Translations under genes and position numbers: made by a program
Shown: positions 25,433 through 34,095 of the stretch, one piece after another
Position numbering within the stretch: the first letter of the stretch is position 1
How the letters are laid out: each line of letters opens with the position of its first letter
Source: an uncultured Cytophaga sp.
Lineage (GTDB): Bacteria; Bacteroidota; Bacteroidia; Cytophagales; Cytophagaceae
Direction of reading: 5' to 3'
DNA: 61,583 nt
Assembly (NCBI RefSeq): GCF_937863595.1
Contig: NZ_CALMGQ010000186.1
Span: forward strand, 1-61,583
The notes under the pieces: model-generated
What the model was told of the DNA's origin: nothing
The model's input: the letters and a program-made list of their open reading frames with translations, nothing else
Database searches by the model: none

Positions 25433-26530
25433 ATGGTTGAAAATGTAACAAGCAAAGCGCTAACTGGCGTAATCACGGGCGATCAAGTTCAGGATTTATT
25501 TGCAGCAGCTAAAAAAGCAAAACTTGCCTTCCCTGCGGTAAACGTAGTAAGCACGGGTACTGTAAATGCAGTAATGGAAACGGCAAAACTTGCTAACTCT
25601 CCAGTTATTGTTCAGTTCTCTAACGGTGGTAGCCAATTCTACGCTGGTAAATCTTTGCCAAACGGCAACCAAGAAGCTTCAATTGCAGGTGCAATCTCTG
25701 GTGCGCACCACGTACATCAAGTTTCTGAATTATACGGTGTAGGTGTTATCATGCACACAGATCACGCAGCAAAAAAATTACTTCCTTGGATTGATGGTTT
25801 GTTAACTGCTGGTGAAGCATTTTACAAAGTACATGGCAAGCCATTGTATTCTTCTCACATGTTGGATCTTTCTGAAGAGCCATTAGAAGAAAATATCGAA
25901 ATTTGCAAAAGATACCTAGATCGTATGAGCAAAATAGGTATGACACTTGAAATTGAATTAGGTGTTACAGGCGGTGAAGAAGATGGTGTAGATAATTCTG
26001 GTATTCACCAAGACGAATTATATACGAAGCCTGAAGAAGTTGCTTACGCATACGAAGAACTTAAAAAAGTAAGTGATAAATTCACAATTGCAGCTGCATT
26101 TGGTAACGTTCACGGTGTATATAAATCTGGTAGTGTAAAATTAGAGCCGAAAATTTTGAGAAAATCTCAAGATTTTATCAAATCTAAATACGGTCGTACA
26201 GAAGAAAATCCGTTGGATTTTGTATTCCACGGTGGCTCAGGTTCAACTCAAGAAGAAATTCGTGAAGCAATCGGTTACGGTGTAGTTAAAATGAACCTTG
26301 ATACAGATTTGCAATGGGCATTCTGGGAAGGTATCTTAAATTACTACAAAGGAAACGAAGCATTCTTACAAGGACAAATCGGTAACCCTAAAGGTGCAGA
26401 TCAACCAAATAAGAAATTCTACGATCCACGCGTTTGGTTACGTAAAGGTGAAGACACATTTGTAGCTCGTTTAAAGAAAGCATTTGAAGATTTGAATTCA
26501 TTCGATGCAAATACTAAAATGGGACACTAA
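25433..26530 (+). CDS. fbaA: Fructose-bisphosphate aldolase, class II
   Basis: A 365-residue zinc-dependent aldolase that interconverts fructose 1,6-bisphosphate with dihydroxyacetone phosphate and glyceraldehyde 3-phosphate in glycolysis and gluconeogenesis. Catalytic and zinc motifs include V-I-M-H-T-D-H-A-A-K, L-E-I-E-L-G-V-T-G-G-E-E-D-G-V, A-A-F-G-N-V-H-G-V and V-F-H-G-G-S-G-S. Length and spacing match the Escherichia coli FbaA type (class IIA). It is a single-gene unit ending in a good terminator. Confidence 0.97.
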   Translation: MVENVTSKALTGVITGDQVQDLFAAAKKAKLAFPAVNVVSTGTVNAVMETAKLANSPVIVQFSNGGSQFYAGKSLPNGNQEASIAGAISGAHHVHQVSELYGVGVIMHTDHAAKKLLPWIDGLLTAGEAFYKVHGKPLYSSHMLDLSEEPLEENIEICKRYLDRMSKIGMTLEIELGVTGGEEDGVDNSGIHQDELYTKPEEVAYAYEELKKVSDKFTIAAAFGNVHGVYKSGSVKLEPKILRKSQDFIKSKYGRTEENPLDFVFHGGSGSTQEEIREAIGYGVVKMNLDTDLQWAFWEGILNYYKGNEAFLQGQIGNPKGADQPNKKFYDPRVWLRKGEDTFVARLKKAFEDLNSFDANTKMGH

Positions 26531-26557
26531 TTTCCTTCAGAATTAAATATTAAATTT

Positions 26558-26587
26558 AAAGGGATGCATAAGAGCATCCCTTTTTTT
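26558..26587 (+). terminator. Terminator of fbaA
   Basis: AAAGGGATGC pairs with GCATCCCTTT around ATAAGA, with a T run. Confidence 0.95.
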
Positions 26588-26657
26588 GATTTAAAAATAA
26601 TTAGTAACAATAATTCGAGTATTTCGTAATATAACATATTGGAATTTGATTGTTAAA

Positions 26658-26975
26658 ATGAGGGCGAGTATTATGGGAAACATGGAACACCAGGAAGTAA
26701 CGTTGGTAGAAAAAGAGGATTTAGCAGGTATTTTATTTTCAAATGTTGACGTATTAGAAGATCCCGTTAAAAGAAGATTGAGACAAATATATTTGGAAAG
26801 AGCAGAACGTCTAGGGAATGCATATCATGGAAAAGTTAAAATGACCTTCATGACAGAAGAGGGAAAGATGATGATGGTAAATACCACGATTTGGTCTGCA
26901 GACAATCAATTTATCACCCTAAAAGGTGGCGTTCACATCCCTACGATTGCTGTTATCGAAGTGGAATTTAGTTAA
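26658..26975 (+). CDS. Small conserved-looking protein, unknown
   Basis: About 105 residues, soluble, no signal peptide; I do not recognise it. The sequence has a basic helix (D-P-V-K-R-R-L-R-Q-I-Y-L-E-R-A-E-R-L-G-N) and a beta-rich C-terminal half (V-K-M-T-F-M-T-E-E-G; I-T-L-K-G-G-V-H-I-P). Start choice is uncertain among ATG 26658, 26673 and 26682 (and TTG 26646). It is separated from the polyamine operon by its own terminator, so it is probably an independent gene. Confidence 0.65.
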   Translation: MRASIMGNMEHQEVTLVEKEDLAGILFSNVDVLEDPVKRRLRQIYLERAERLGNAYHGKVKMTFMTEEGKMMMVNTTIWSADNQFITLKGGVHIPTIAVIEVEFS

Positions 26976-27005
26976 TATATAGCCCGTTTATGCGGGCTAT
27001 ATATT
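26974..27005 (+). terminator. Terminator hairpin after the small gene
   Basis: AATATATAGCCCG pairs with CGGGCTATATATT over 13 bp; the following sequence is AT-rich without a pure T run. Confidence 0.7.
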
Positions 27006-27092
27006 ATAATAATTTATAGTTGCGTGAAAAAATTGTTAAAACCTTTCAAAAAGGATATTTTTAGAGAATTTTAATATTTTATATTTTCGAAT

Positions 27093-27458
27093 ATGTTTAA
27101 TAAGGATGGGTACGCCCCTGGCTTGCATGTATTAGGTACAATACACACCAACGAAGTCGTACTTTTAAGCGATTATTCTCCTTTTAAACAATGGATTACT
27201 GAAAAAATTATTAGTTATACCTTAACTCCATTGGGTGAATTTTATCATGCATTTGATGGTGCAGGATATACGGGTATGATTTGCTTAACAGAATCACATA
27301 TTGCATTTCACTCTTGGCCAGAATATAATTTAATTACAATAGATATATTTTTATCAAATTTTAAGCAAGAAAACGATGCTAAAGCGCGTGGTTTATTTGA
27401 TGCGTGTGTACACTATTTTAAGGCAACTTCTGTAGATAAAAATGAAGTGAAACGATAA
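27093..27458 (+). CDS. speD: SpeD-family pyruvoyl decarboxylase (S-adenosylmethionine decarboxylase type)
   Basis: A 121-residue class 1B AdoMet decarboxylase proenzyme. Self-cleavage at Ser68 in T-E-S-H would give the pyruvoyl group; His73 follows in F-H-S-W-P-E-Y. At the position of the usual catalytic Cys (15 residues after that His, D-V-F-T-C in Thermotoga), this protein has Ser88 (D-I-F-L-S). The canonical product, decarboxylated AdoMet, is the aminopropyl donor for the spermidine synthase five genes downstream. The Cys loss leaves the true substrate open, as some SpeD relatives act on other amino acids. First gene of the operon; its stop overlaps the next start as TAATG. Confidence 0.88.
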   Translation: MFNKDGYAPGLHVLGTIHTNEVVLLSDYSPFKQWITEKIISYTLTPLGEFYHAFDGAGYTGMICLTESHIAFHSWPEYNLITIDIFLSNFKQENDAKARGLFDACVHYFKATSVDKNEVKR

Positions 27459-28057
27459 TGGATTTAATAATGTGTCCATATTGTAAGGTACATTCACATA
27501 CAAAATATCTATATACAGAAATTATTTTATGTAGTCATTGTAAAGAACTCATTTCAAGAAATACCCATTCAATGGTAGAGGTAAAAAAAACAAAAAAACC
27601 TCAAGAGTACAGAAATGAATTAATGCATACTTCTTTTTTATATAATAACCAGCAGTATCAAATTACAGGATACATTCGGTACTTTTATACGGAAGGATAT
27701 TTATATCAATGGGCTGCATACAGCCACAATACATACATTTGGTTGTGTGAGTGTTTAGGCGAGTGGTTTATTCTTAAACCTGAAAAAGATGTTTCTGCGA
27801 TACCTGTTGCAAAATTGAGAGTAGAGCATGTCTTTGATTATAAGGGTATGGAATATACTGTGGATGAATTAAGTTTGTTTTATGCTTATTATATGGAAGG
27901 AGAATTACCCGATTTTAACTATTCGCAATCAAAAGGCGTTAGTATCGAATGCAGTAATAACAAGGAGCTAATTCACTTTAATTTATATTCTAATAATGTT
28001 ATTGAAATGTTTACAGGGCAAACTGTTAATTTAAAAGATTTAAATATCAAATTGTAA
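27458..28057 (+). CDS. Zinc-ribbon protein, DUF4178-like
   Basis: A 199-residue protein beginning with a zinc ribbon (C-P-Y-C near residue 6, C-S-H-C near 26). The rest is a beta-rich domain with F-L-Y-N-N-Q-Q-Y-Q-I-T-G-Y-I-R-Y and Y-Q-W-A-A-Y-S, which resembles one DUF4178 unit. Soluble, with no signal or membrane segment. It starts on the last base of the speD stop and ends in TAATG with the next gene, so it is translationally coupled on both sides. The function of DUF4178 is unknown. Confidence 0.75.
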   Translation: MDLIMCPYCKVHSHTKYLYTEIILCSHCKELISRNTHSMVEVKKTKKPQEYRNELMHTSFLYNNQQYQITGYIRYFYTEGYLYQWAAYSHNTYIWLCECLGEWFILKPEKDVSAIPVAKLRVEHVFDYKGMEYTVDELSLFYAYYMEGELPDFNYSQSKGVSIECSNNKELIHFNLYSNNVIEMFTGQTVNLKDLNIKL

Positions 28058-29406
28058 TGAGCTGGAAACCGGTAGTAGAGAAAGATTATATACACTATAC
28101 CTGCCCTAAGTGTAGCAATAAAATTAGCAGCATGTTAGGTGATAAAGCACTTTATATTGTTTGTAAAAAGTGCAATAATCTTTTTCAAAATCATTTAGGT
28201 ACACTTACTTTTTATGCGCACTTTAAAAGAACATTAAATTCGGTTATACCTATTGGCACAACGGGCGAATATAAAGGAAAGAAATTCCAATTGATCGGAG
28301 TTGTGGAGGTGAAAGAAGACCGAACAAGTTATTATTGGAATGATTATACAATTAAATATGAAGATGAAACGGTTGCTTCTTTTATCCAGTATGAAGGACA
28401 TTGGAGTTATGTGGAGCGATTGCCGCATTCAATAAAATCTAACACGCGAGGAGAGATTTTATATGAGGGAAATTATTTTTTATATTTTAATTCGTATAGA
28501 ACCGTTCACGTTGCAGCCGAAGGAGAATTTTTTTGGGACATAATAGACAAAGAAAAACCGCGTGTTAGAGAATTCATTTATCCTCCATATGGATTAACTG
28601 TAGAAGAAAAAAATACCCACGTTACCTGGTATAAAAGCGAGTATATTACTCAATCTAAATTAAAAACGATTTTCAATTTCGGCAAAAATGTTTGGCTCCC
28701 TAGTCGCTCAGGTGTATTTTCAATTCAACCAATACCTTTAGATTTTTCTAATTCTATTTTAAGGAAAGTTGCCTTCTTTTTTTTATTAGCAATGATTGGT
28801 GCCGTTTATATATTACTTTTTATGAGTGATGAGGCAACTGTATTTGATTTGCAGCAGGAGATAAATCCAAGTTCAACGTTGTCGTATGAAAATGTTGATT
28901 CTATTCAAGTAAGTGCTTTGCACCACATACAAATAACAGATAGGGGTACGTACTACCCAGATTCAAATATGTTTGTCTCCGAGCCGTTTAAGATATCAAG
29001 TTTATTCAATTCTACGGCAGTAGATGTTTCTTTATATGCCCCTGTAAGTAATAATTGGTTTGAAGTATCCTGCCAAATGATTAATGACAATACTGGACAA
29101 GAATATTTCTTAGAAAATGGAGTGGAATATTATTTTGGAAGTGATTGGACGGAAGGGTCGACAGAGCATACCATCACACTTTCAGAAAGTGAGAATGGCA
29201 CATACCGCATTGTAATAAAATCATTTGCTGAAACATATAGTTTGACTCAGCCAACTTCATATAGATTAACCCTCACAAAAGGAGTAAACCTATGGAGTAA
29301 TTTTATACTTTTGTTAGTAATTGGTTTGTCTATGCCAATAGGTTGTATGATTTATATTCATACGTTCAACGAATCAAGGTGGAAAAATAGTAACTCAGCA
29401 GGATAA
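28057..29406 (+). CDS. Zinc-ribbon DUF4178 membrane protein
   Basis: A 449-residue protein. It has an N-terminal zinc ribbon (C-P-K-C ... C-K-K-C, residues about 14-38), then DUF4178-type units (Y-K-G-K-K-F-Q-L-I-G-V-V-E-V ... Y-Y-W-N-D-Y-T). A first membrane helix lies near 229-251, a beta-rich extracytoplasmic domain of about 160 residues follows, and a second helix near 414-436. The topology places the ribbon and DUF4178 in the cytosol and the beta domain outside. It overlaps the preceding gene by one base and the following peptide gene by one base. Confidence 0.78.
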   Translation: MSWKPVVEKDYIHYTCPKCSNKISSMLGDKALYIVCKKCNNLFQNHLGTLTFYAHFKRTLNSVIPIGTTGEYKGKKFQLIGVVEVKEDRTSYYWNDYTIKYEDETVASFIQYEGHWSYVERLPHSIKSNTRGEILYEGNYFLYFNSYRTVHVAAEGEFFWDIIDKEKPRVREFIYPPYGLTVEEKNTHVTWYKSEYITQSKLKTIFNFGKNVWLPSRSGVFSIQPIPLDFSNSILRKVAFFFLLAMIGAVYILLFMSDEATVFDLQQEINPSSTLSYENVDSIQVSALHHIQITDRGTYYPDSNMFVSEPFKISSLFNSTAVDVSLYAPVSNNWFEVSCQMINDNTGQEYFLENGVEYYFGSDWTEGSTEHTITLSESENGTYRIVIKSFAETYSLTQPTSYRLTLTKGVNLWSNFILLLVIGLSMPIGCMIYIHTFNESRWKNSNSAG

Positions 29407-29558
29407 TGATAAAGGAATATCTAAAAGTTAAATGGTTGGTTGGCCTCATGTTTATATGTATTCTTTTATTCATATACGCAGGTATGACTGGCTGGCGCTT
29501 GCTCGGATCAAGCGCTGAGAAATGGGCACCCGAAGGACATAAAAACAATCACAAATAA
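29406..29558 (+). CDS. 50-residue single-helix membrane peptide
   Basis: ATG 29406 overlaps the preceding stop (TAATG), as at the two upstream junctions of this operon. The product has 50 residues with one membrane helix (about 10-27, V-K-W-L-V-G-L-M-F-I-C-I-L-L-F-I-Y-A), then G-M-T-G-W-R-L-L-G-S-S-A-E-K-W-A-P-E-G and a basic tail. The TAATG coupling, the 12-base spacing to the next gene and the helix make it a probable real gene, although it is too short for most gene finders. Function unknown. Confidence 0.7.
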   Translation: MIKEYLKVKWLVGLMFICILLFIYAGMTGWRLLGSSAEKWAPEGHKNNHK

Positions 29559-29570
29559 ACACATATACTC

Positions 29571-29789
29571 ATGGAAAATTACATTCAAATCAAATACGTT
29601 ATTTCTTCTATTTTATATTCATTCATCGGAATTTTTATTTTGGTTTTTGCTTTTTGGGTTATTGAAAAAATAACACCAGAAAATTTATGGAAAGAAATAC
29701 TGGTAAATAAAAATCATGCTTTGGCAATCATTGCTGGTGCATTTATTATTGCCATTGCAATCATTGTTTCTTCAGCGATACATGGATAA
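29571..29789 (+). CDS. DUF350 membrane protein
   Basis: A 72-residue protein with two membrane helices (about 9-30 and 49-69). The second, N-H-A-L-A-I-I-A-G-A-F-I-I-A-I-A-I-I-V-S-S-A-I-H-G, matches one half of the DUF350 family, whose members occur in membrane-stress and polyamine-linked gene sets. It lies 12 bases after the peptide gene and overlaps the spermidine synthase start by 8 bases. Confidence 0.85.
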   Translation: MENYIQIKYVISSILYSFIGIFILVFAFWVIEKITPENLWKEILVNKNHALAIIAGAFIIAIAIIVSSAIHG

Positions 29790-31311
29790 TACATTGCATA
29801 AAAGAAGACTTACAAAATCAACGCTTTTACTATTATCCGTTTTTGTAATAGCTACATGCGGATTGATATATGAATTGGTTGCAGGTACCTTAGCAAGTTA
29901 TTTGTTAGGTGATTCTATTACGCAATTCTCAACCATCATTGGTACCTATTTATTTGCAATGGGTATTGGTTCATATCTGTCGCGTTATTTAAATAAAAAT
30001 TTAATTGTATGGTTTATCCAAATTGAATTACTTGTAGGTTTAATAGGTGGATTTAGTTCTACATTATTATTTCTCGTATTTGATCAAGTTGTATACTTTA
30101 GAGTAATTTTATATGCAATTGTTTCTTTAACCGGCATGTTTGTTGGCTTGGAAATTCCAATTCTTATGCGCATACTCAAAGAAGAATTTGAATTTAAAGA
30201 TCTTGTATCGGAGGTTTTTACATTTGATTATATCGGTGCATTATTGGCATCGTTGATATTTCCATTATTTTTTGTGCCTCATGTTGGACTTATTCGCACA
30301 TCCTTATTCTTTGGAATAATAAACACCGCAGTTGCATTATGGGTTATTTACACGTTCAAAAATCAAGTAAAATATATTCGGAGTTTAATTTCGGTTGCTT
30401 GGTTGGTGTTCTTACTTATGTTGACATGTTTTGTTTTGGCAGATTACATTCAACAATATACCGAGTCTATCGCTTATCACGATAAAATTATTATTTCCAA
30501 ATCTTCGCCCTATCAACGTATTGTTGTAACAAACAGCAAAAACGAATTGCGTTTATATATAAATGGCAATTTGCAATTTTCTACTCTAGATGAATATCGA
30601 TATCATGAATCACTCGTGCATCCAATCATGGCCAATGCTATAGATAGAGATACGGTGTTGATCATGGGAGGTGGCGATGGCATGGCTGTTCGTGAATTGT
30701 TAAAATACCCAGATGTTAAAAAAATTATTCTAGTGGATTTAGATCCTGAAATGACAAAGTTGTTTAAATCACATCCCGCATTGTCAAAATTAAACAATCA
30801 TTCCTTTTCAGATAGCAGAGTTGAAATTATAAACGACGATGCATTTATTTGGGCACTCAATCAAAAGAATACTTTTTCAACGATTATTATCGATTTTCCA
30901 GATCCATCAAATTTTTCTTTAGGGAAATTATACTCATCTACCTTTTATAATCGCTTGTACCAACTGTTGAAACCAAATGGTTGTACAGTTATTCAATCTA
31001 CTTCCCCCTATTTTGCTCCATTATCCTTTTGGTGTGTAAATGCTACCTTGAAAAAAAGTGGCTTTAATACACTGCCGTATCATACGTACATTCCATCCTT
31101 TGGCGAATGGGGCTACATCATTGGCTACAAAGAAAGTTTCAATCAAGCTCAATCTTACCCAAAGGATTTGAAATATATTAGTCCGATATTATTTGATCAG
31201 ATGTGTTTCTTTTCAAAGGACATGAGCGAACGACCTGTAGAAATTAATCGCTTAAACAATCAAGTACTCGTGCAGTATTTTGATCAAGAATGGAGCAAGT
31301 TTGTTCAATAA
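29782..31311 (+). CDS. speE: Membrane-fused spermidine synthase (polyamine aminopropyltransferase)
   Basis: A 509-residue protein with six or seven N-terminal membrane helices (about 12-220) and a C-terminal spermidine-synthase domain. Key motifs are D-E-Y-R-Y-H-E (270-276), G-G-G-D-G at 296-300 for the decarboxy-AdoMet site, L-V-D-L-D-P-E, and D371-F-P-D374-P with the catalytic acid. It should transfer an aminopropyl group to an amine acceptor at the inner face of the membrane. ATG 29782 (MDNTLHK) is chosen over 29716 because the latter lies deep inside DUF350. Paired with speD in the same operon. Confidence 0.88.
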   Translation: MDNTLHKRRLTKSTLLLLSVFVIATCGLIYELVAGTLASYLLGDSITQFSTIIGTYLFAMGIGSYLSRYLNKNLIVWFIQIELLVGLIGGFSSTLLFLVFDQVVYFRVILYAIVSLTGMFVGLEIPILMRILKEEFEFKDLVSEVFTFDYIGALLASLIFPLFFVPHVGLIRTSLFFGIINTAVALWVIYTFKNQVKYIRSLISVAWLVFLLMLTCFVLADYIQQYTESIAYHDKIIISKSSPYQRIVVTNSKNELRLYINGNLQFSTLDEYRYHESLVHPIMANAIDRDTVLIMGGGDGMAVRELLKYPDVKKIILVDLDPEMTKLFKSHPALSKLNNHSFSDSRVEIINDDAFIWALNQKNTFSTIIIDFPDPSNFSLGKLYSSTFYNRLYQLLKPNGCTVIQSTSPYFAPLSFWCVNATLKKSGFNTLPYHTYIPSFGEWGYIIGYKESFNQAQSYPKDLKYISPILFDQMCFFSKDMSERPVEINRLNNQVLVQYFDQEWSKFVQ

Positions 31312-31313
31312 CG

Positions 31314-32954
31314 ATGCGTCAATTTTCAAGAAAGAAATTTATCATTTTTATTATTCTAGGGATTTTTGCTATCCCATTAGTTGGGTATATATATCAATGG
31401 ATAAAAAAGAAACTGTTGCATGTACCTATCCTTGGAGAAATTAAATCGGCTTCGTATAAAGTTGGACATCTACTTTGGAATACACCCTTTAAAAAGACAG
31501 ATCGAATTCATGAAGTTAACGTAGTCATAATTGGTTCGGGAATTTCGGGATTAAGTGCAGCAAATGAATTGTTTAAAAAAGGCGAATCTAATTTTGTCAT
31601 ATTAGAGCTAGAGCCTACTGCTGGTGGCAATGCGCGCAATGGTGAAAATGTTGCTGGAAAATATCCATTTGGTGCACATTACTTGCCCTTACCGTCTTTG
31701 GAAATGAAAGAACTGATTGATTTTTTAAAAGAGATAGATGTGATTGAATCTTTTTCTGAAAATGGATTGCCCATCTATAATGAACAATATTTGTGTGCTG
31801 CACCAGAAGATCGCTTGTACATACATGGACACTGGCAAAGCGGCATTGTTCCCAATTTTGGATTAGCAGAAGACGATAAAAAGCAGATACGTAGATTCCA
31901 GTCTGAAATGAAAAGGCTGAAACATGTGAAGGGCTCCGATGGTTTATATGCATTTTCACTTCCACTAAAGAATTCTTCTAAAGATAAGACCTATGCCAAT
32001 CTTGATGCAATATCCATGGAACATTATTTACGTAAAGAAGGATATACTTCGACGTATTTATATTGGTATGTGAATTATTGTTGCAAAGATGATTTTGGAA
32101 CCTCGACAGAAGATACGTCCGCTTGGGCAGGCTTACATTATTTTTGTTCTAGAAGAGGAGTTGCAGCGAATTCAGAAGAACACGATCAATTAACTTGGCC
32201 GGAAGGAAATGCATGGTTAATGGAAAAATTAAAGCAGCCCATAGCTTCTAATATCCGTGTTGGTAATCTGGCCTATGAAGTGAATAAAAAAGGGGAGAGG
32301 TATGAAGTGGTAAGTCTAGATACTATAACGGGAAACGTAGAACAATGGAATTGCGCCAATATTATTTTTGCTTGTCCGCAGTTTGTAATCGGACATATAC
32401 GCACCAATATTGCTGAATTGAAAAACCGATCATACGATGCATTCCATTACTCTTCTTGGATGGTTGGCAATCTATTGGTAAAAAATAATTTAATAGAAAA
32501 AGGCGGGGCTCCTTTGTCGTGGGATAATGTTATTTATAATAGTCCTGCCCTTGGCTATATAAATTCAAATGCACAATATGTGCAGAGACATCAACCAGAA
32601 ATTAATCTAACCTATTACTATGCATTTGACGAAAAACAAATGAGTCGTAAGAAATTGCTACAAACAAGTCATGCAGAGTTGACACACATGATGCTTAACG
32701 ATTTAAAGCAGGTGTACAGTGATATTGAGGGAAGCATTATTCGTTATGATGCGTTTATTTGGGGACATGCTATGATAAAGCCACAAGTGGGTTTTATTTG
32801 GGGAGAAGAAAAAAGAAAGGCATTAACACCTATATTAGGTTCCATTTATTTTGCTCATACAGATTTAAGTGGGATTTCTATTTTTGAAGAAGCTTTTTAT
32901 CAAGGTATCACAGCTGCTACAGCGGTATTAAAAAAAGGCAATGCATCTAATTAA
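31314..32954 (+). CDS. Membrane-anchored FAD/NAD(P)-binding oxidoreductase
   Basis: A 546-residue protein with an N-terminal membrane anchor (about 8-28). The Rossmann motif V-I-I-G-S-G-I-S-G-L is at 71-80, with Glu98 in I-L-E-L-E as ribose ligand and the T-A-G-G-N-A-R region that follows in flavin amine oxidase and phytoene-desaturase-like folds. The C-terminal H-T-D-L-S-G-I-S-I-F-E-E-A-F-Y-Q-G region matches the second FAD segment. Its operon position suggests a polyamine-derived or lipid substrate, but this is inference. It begins 2 bases after the spermidine synthase stop; an in-frame ATG at 31290 would overlap it. Confidence 0.8.
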   Translation: MRQFSRKKFIIFIILGIFAIPLVGYIYQWIKKKLLHVPILGEIKSASYKVGHLLWNTPFKKTDRIHEVNVVIIGSGISGLSAANELFKKGESNFVILELEPTAGGNARNGENVAGKYPFGAHYLPLPSLEMKELIDFLKEIDVIESFSENGLPIYNEQYLCAAPEDRLYIHGHWQSGIVPNFGLAEDDKKQIRRFQSEMKRLKHVKGSDGLYAFSLPLKNSSKDKTYANLDAISMEHYLRKEGYTSTYLYWYVNYCCKDDFGTSTEDTSAWAGLHYFCSRRGVAANSEEHDQLTWPEGNAWLMEKLKQPIASNIRVGNLAYEVNKKGERYEVVSLDTITGNVEQWNCANIIFACPQFVIGHIRTNIAELKNRSYDAFHYSSWMVGNLLVKNNLIEKGGAPLSWDNVIYNSPALGYINSNAQYVQRHQPEINLTYYYAFDEKQMSRKKLLQTSHAELTHMMLNDLKQVYSDIEGSIIRYDAFIWGHAMIKPQVGFIWGEEKRKALTPILGSIYFAHTDLSGISIFEEAFYQGITAATAVLKKGNASN

Positions 32955-34029
32955 AAAACAAACGTGGATACATTCAGCTGCAGTTGATGGCTTGGGTATT
33001 TTGGCTTGGCCCTTTATTATTTTAGTATCTATCATTTTGTTTCCCCACTATTTTAATGAGCATGCAGACGTGAGTCCAATCGTTTGGATATTGATTGTGA
33101 TGGGGGTTGATGTATCGCATGTATATAGTACACTATTTAGAACATATCTAGATCCAATAACCTATAAAAAGCATCGTTCATTTTTATTACTTGTGCCTCT
33201 TGTGGTATGGATTGCAGGTGTCATTTTCTATATATTCGGTTCACTCTTATTTTGGCGTATACTCGCTTATTTAGCCGTCTATCATTTTATTCGGCAGCAG
33301 TATGGATTTCTTAAAATTTATATGCGTACAGAGAATAAAAATGATTGGTTGTATACGTATACCATTTATGTGATGTATGCAATTACGAGTATTCCTATTT
33401 TAATTTGGCACTGTAGTCCCGATCGCATATTTGTATGGTTTGTAAAAAACGATTTTATTTCATTGAATTTTGAATTCATGGTTCCCTATTTCAAACTTTT
33501 ATTGGCATTGATAATAGGCGTATATATTGTCTTTGAAATAGTTGAATCGTATAGACGAAAGTATCTTAATATTCCTAAAAATGTATTGCTCTTAGGGACA
33601 TTTATTTCTTGGTATATGGGAATTGTATATTTCAACTCCGATTTAATATTTACGCTATTTAATGTAGTTTCACATGGTATACCCTATATGGTATTAATCT
33701 GGATTTATGGCTCAAAGAAATCGGGAGATACAGCAACACCACATTGGTACCGTCTTCTATTCAATTGGAAAGGAATAGTACTGTATTCCATGGTATTACT
33801 TGTGTTTGCATTTATTGAAGAAGGCCTTTGGGATTCATTGATTTGGAATGAACATCAAAACTATTTTGCCATTTTTAAGGACTTACCTTCAATCAATAAT
33901 TCTATCTTATTATCCATTATAATCCCGTTGTTGTCAGTGCCACAAATAAGTCATTACATAATTGATGGCTATATTTGGAAGTTGAAAGATGATCGCTACA
34001 GTTGGAAAAAAGAAGTCTTGGATAGTTAA
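32941..34029 (+). CDS. Polytopic membrane protein with conserved-looking histidines
   Basis: A 362-residue protein with about nine hydrophobic segments and no soluble domain; I do not recognise it. Histidines recur at the ends of helices: D-V-S-H-V-Y-S-T, A-V-Y-H-F-I-R-Q-Q-Y-G, V-S-H-G-I-P-Y, Q-I-S-H-Y-I-I-D-G. This resembles the metal-site layout of membrane di-iron or carotenoid-cleaving enzymes, but no diagnostic motif is seen. It overlaps the FAD-protein gene by 14 bases and is the last gene before the terminator. Confidence 0.7.
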   Translation: MHLIKKQTWIHSAAVDGLGILAWPFIILVSIILFPHYFNEHADVSPIVWILIVMGVDVSHVYSTLFRTYLDPITYKKHRSFLLLVPLVVWIAGVIFYIFGSLLFWRILAYLAVYHFIRQQYGFLKIYMRTENKNDWLYTYTIYVMYAITSIPILIWHCSPDRIFVWFVKNDFISLNFEFMVPYFKLLLALIIGVYIVFEIVESYRRKYLNIPKNVLLLGTFISWYMGIVYFNSDLIFTLFNVVSHGIPYMVLIWIYGSKKSGDTATPHWYRLLFNWKGIVLYSMVLLVFAFIEEGLWDSLIWNEHQNYFAIFKDLPSINNSILLSIIIPLLSVPQISHYIIDGYIWKLKDDRYSWKKEVLDS

Positions 34030-34074
34030 AAGCAAAGAAGCTCCTGAGTATATTCTCAGGAGCTTCTTTGCTTT
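34029..34074. terminator. Bidirectional terminator of the polyamine operon and queA
   Basis: A 20-bp perfect stem, 34029-34048 against 34055-34074, with loop TATATT, AAAGCAAAG and CTTTGCTTT ends. It lies between convergent genes. Confidence 0.95.
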
Positions 34075-34095
34075 ATTACGTAACAATTTTTAATC

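Noticed and set aside
29716..29781. Longer N-terminus of the spermidine synthase
   Set aside because: ATG 29716 is inside DUF350 in another frame; ATG 29782 gives the usual N-terminus and an 8-base overlap.
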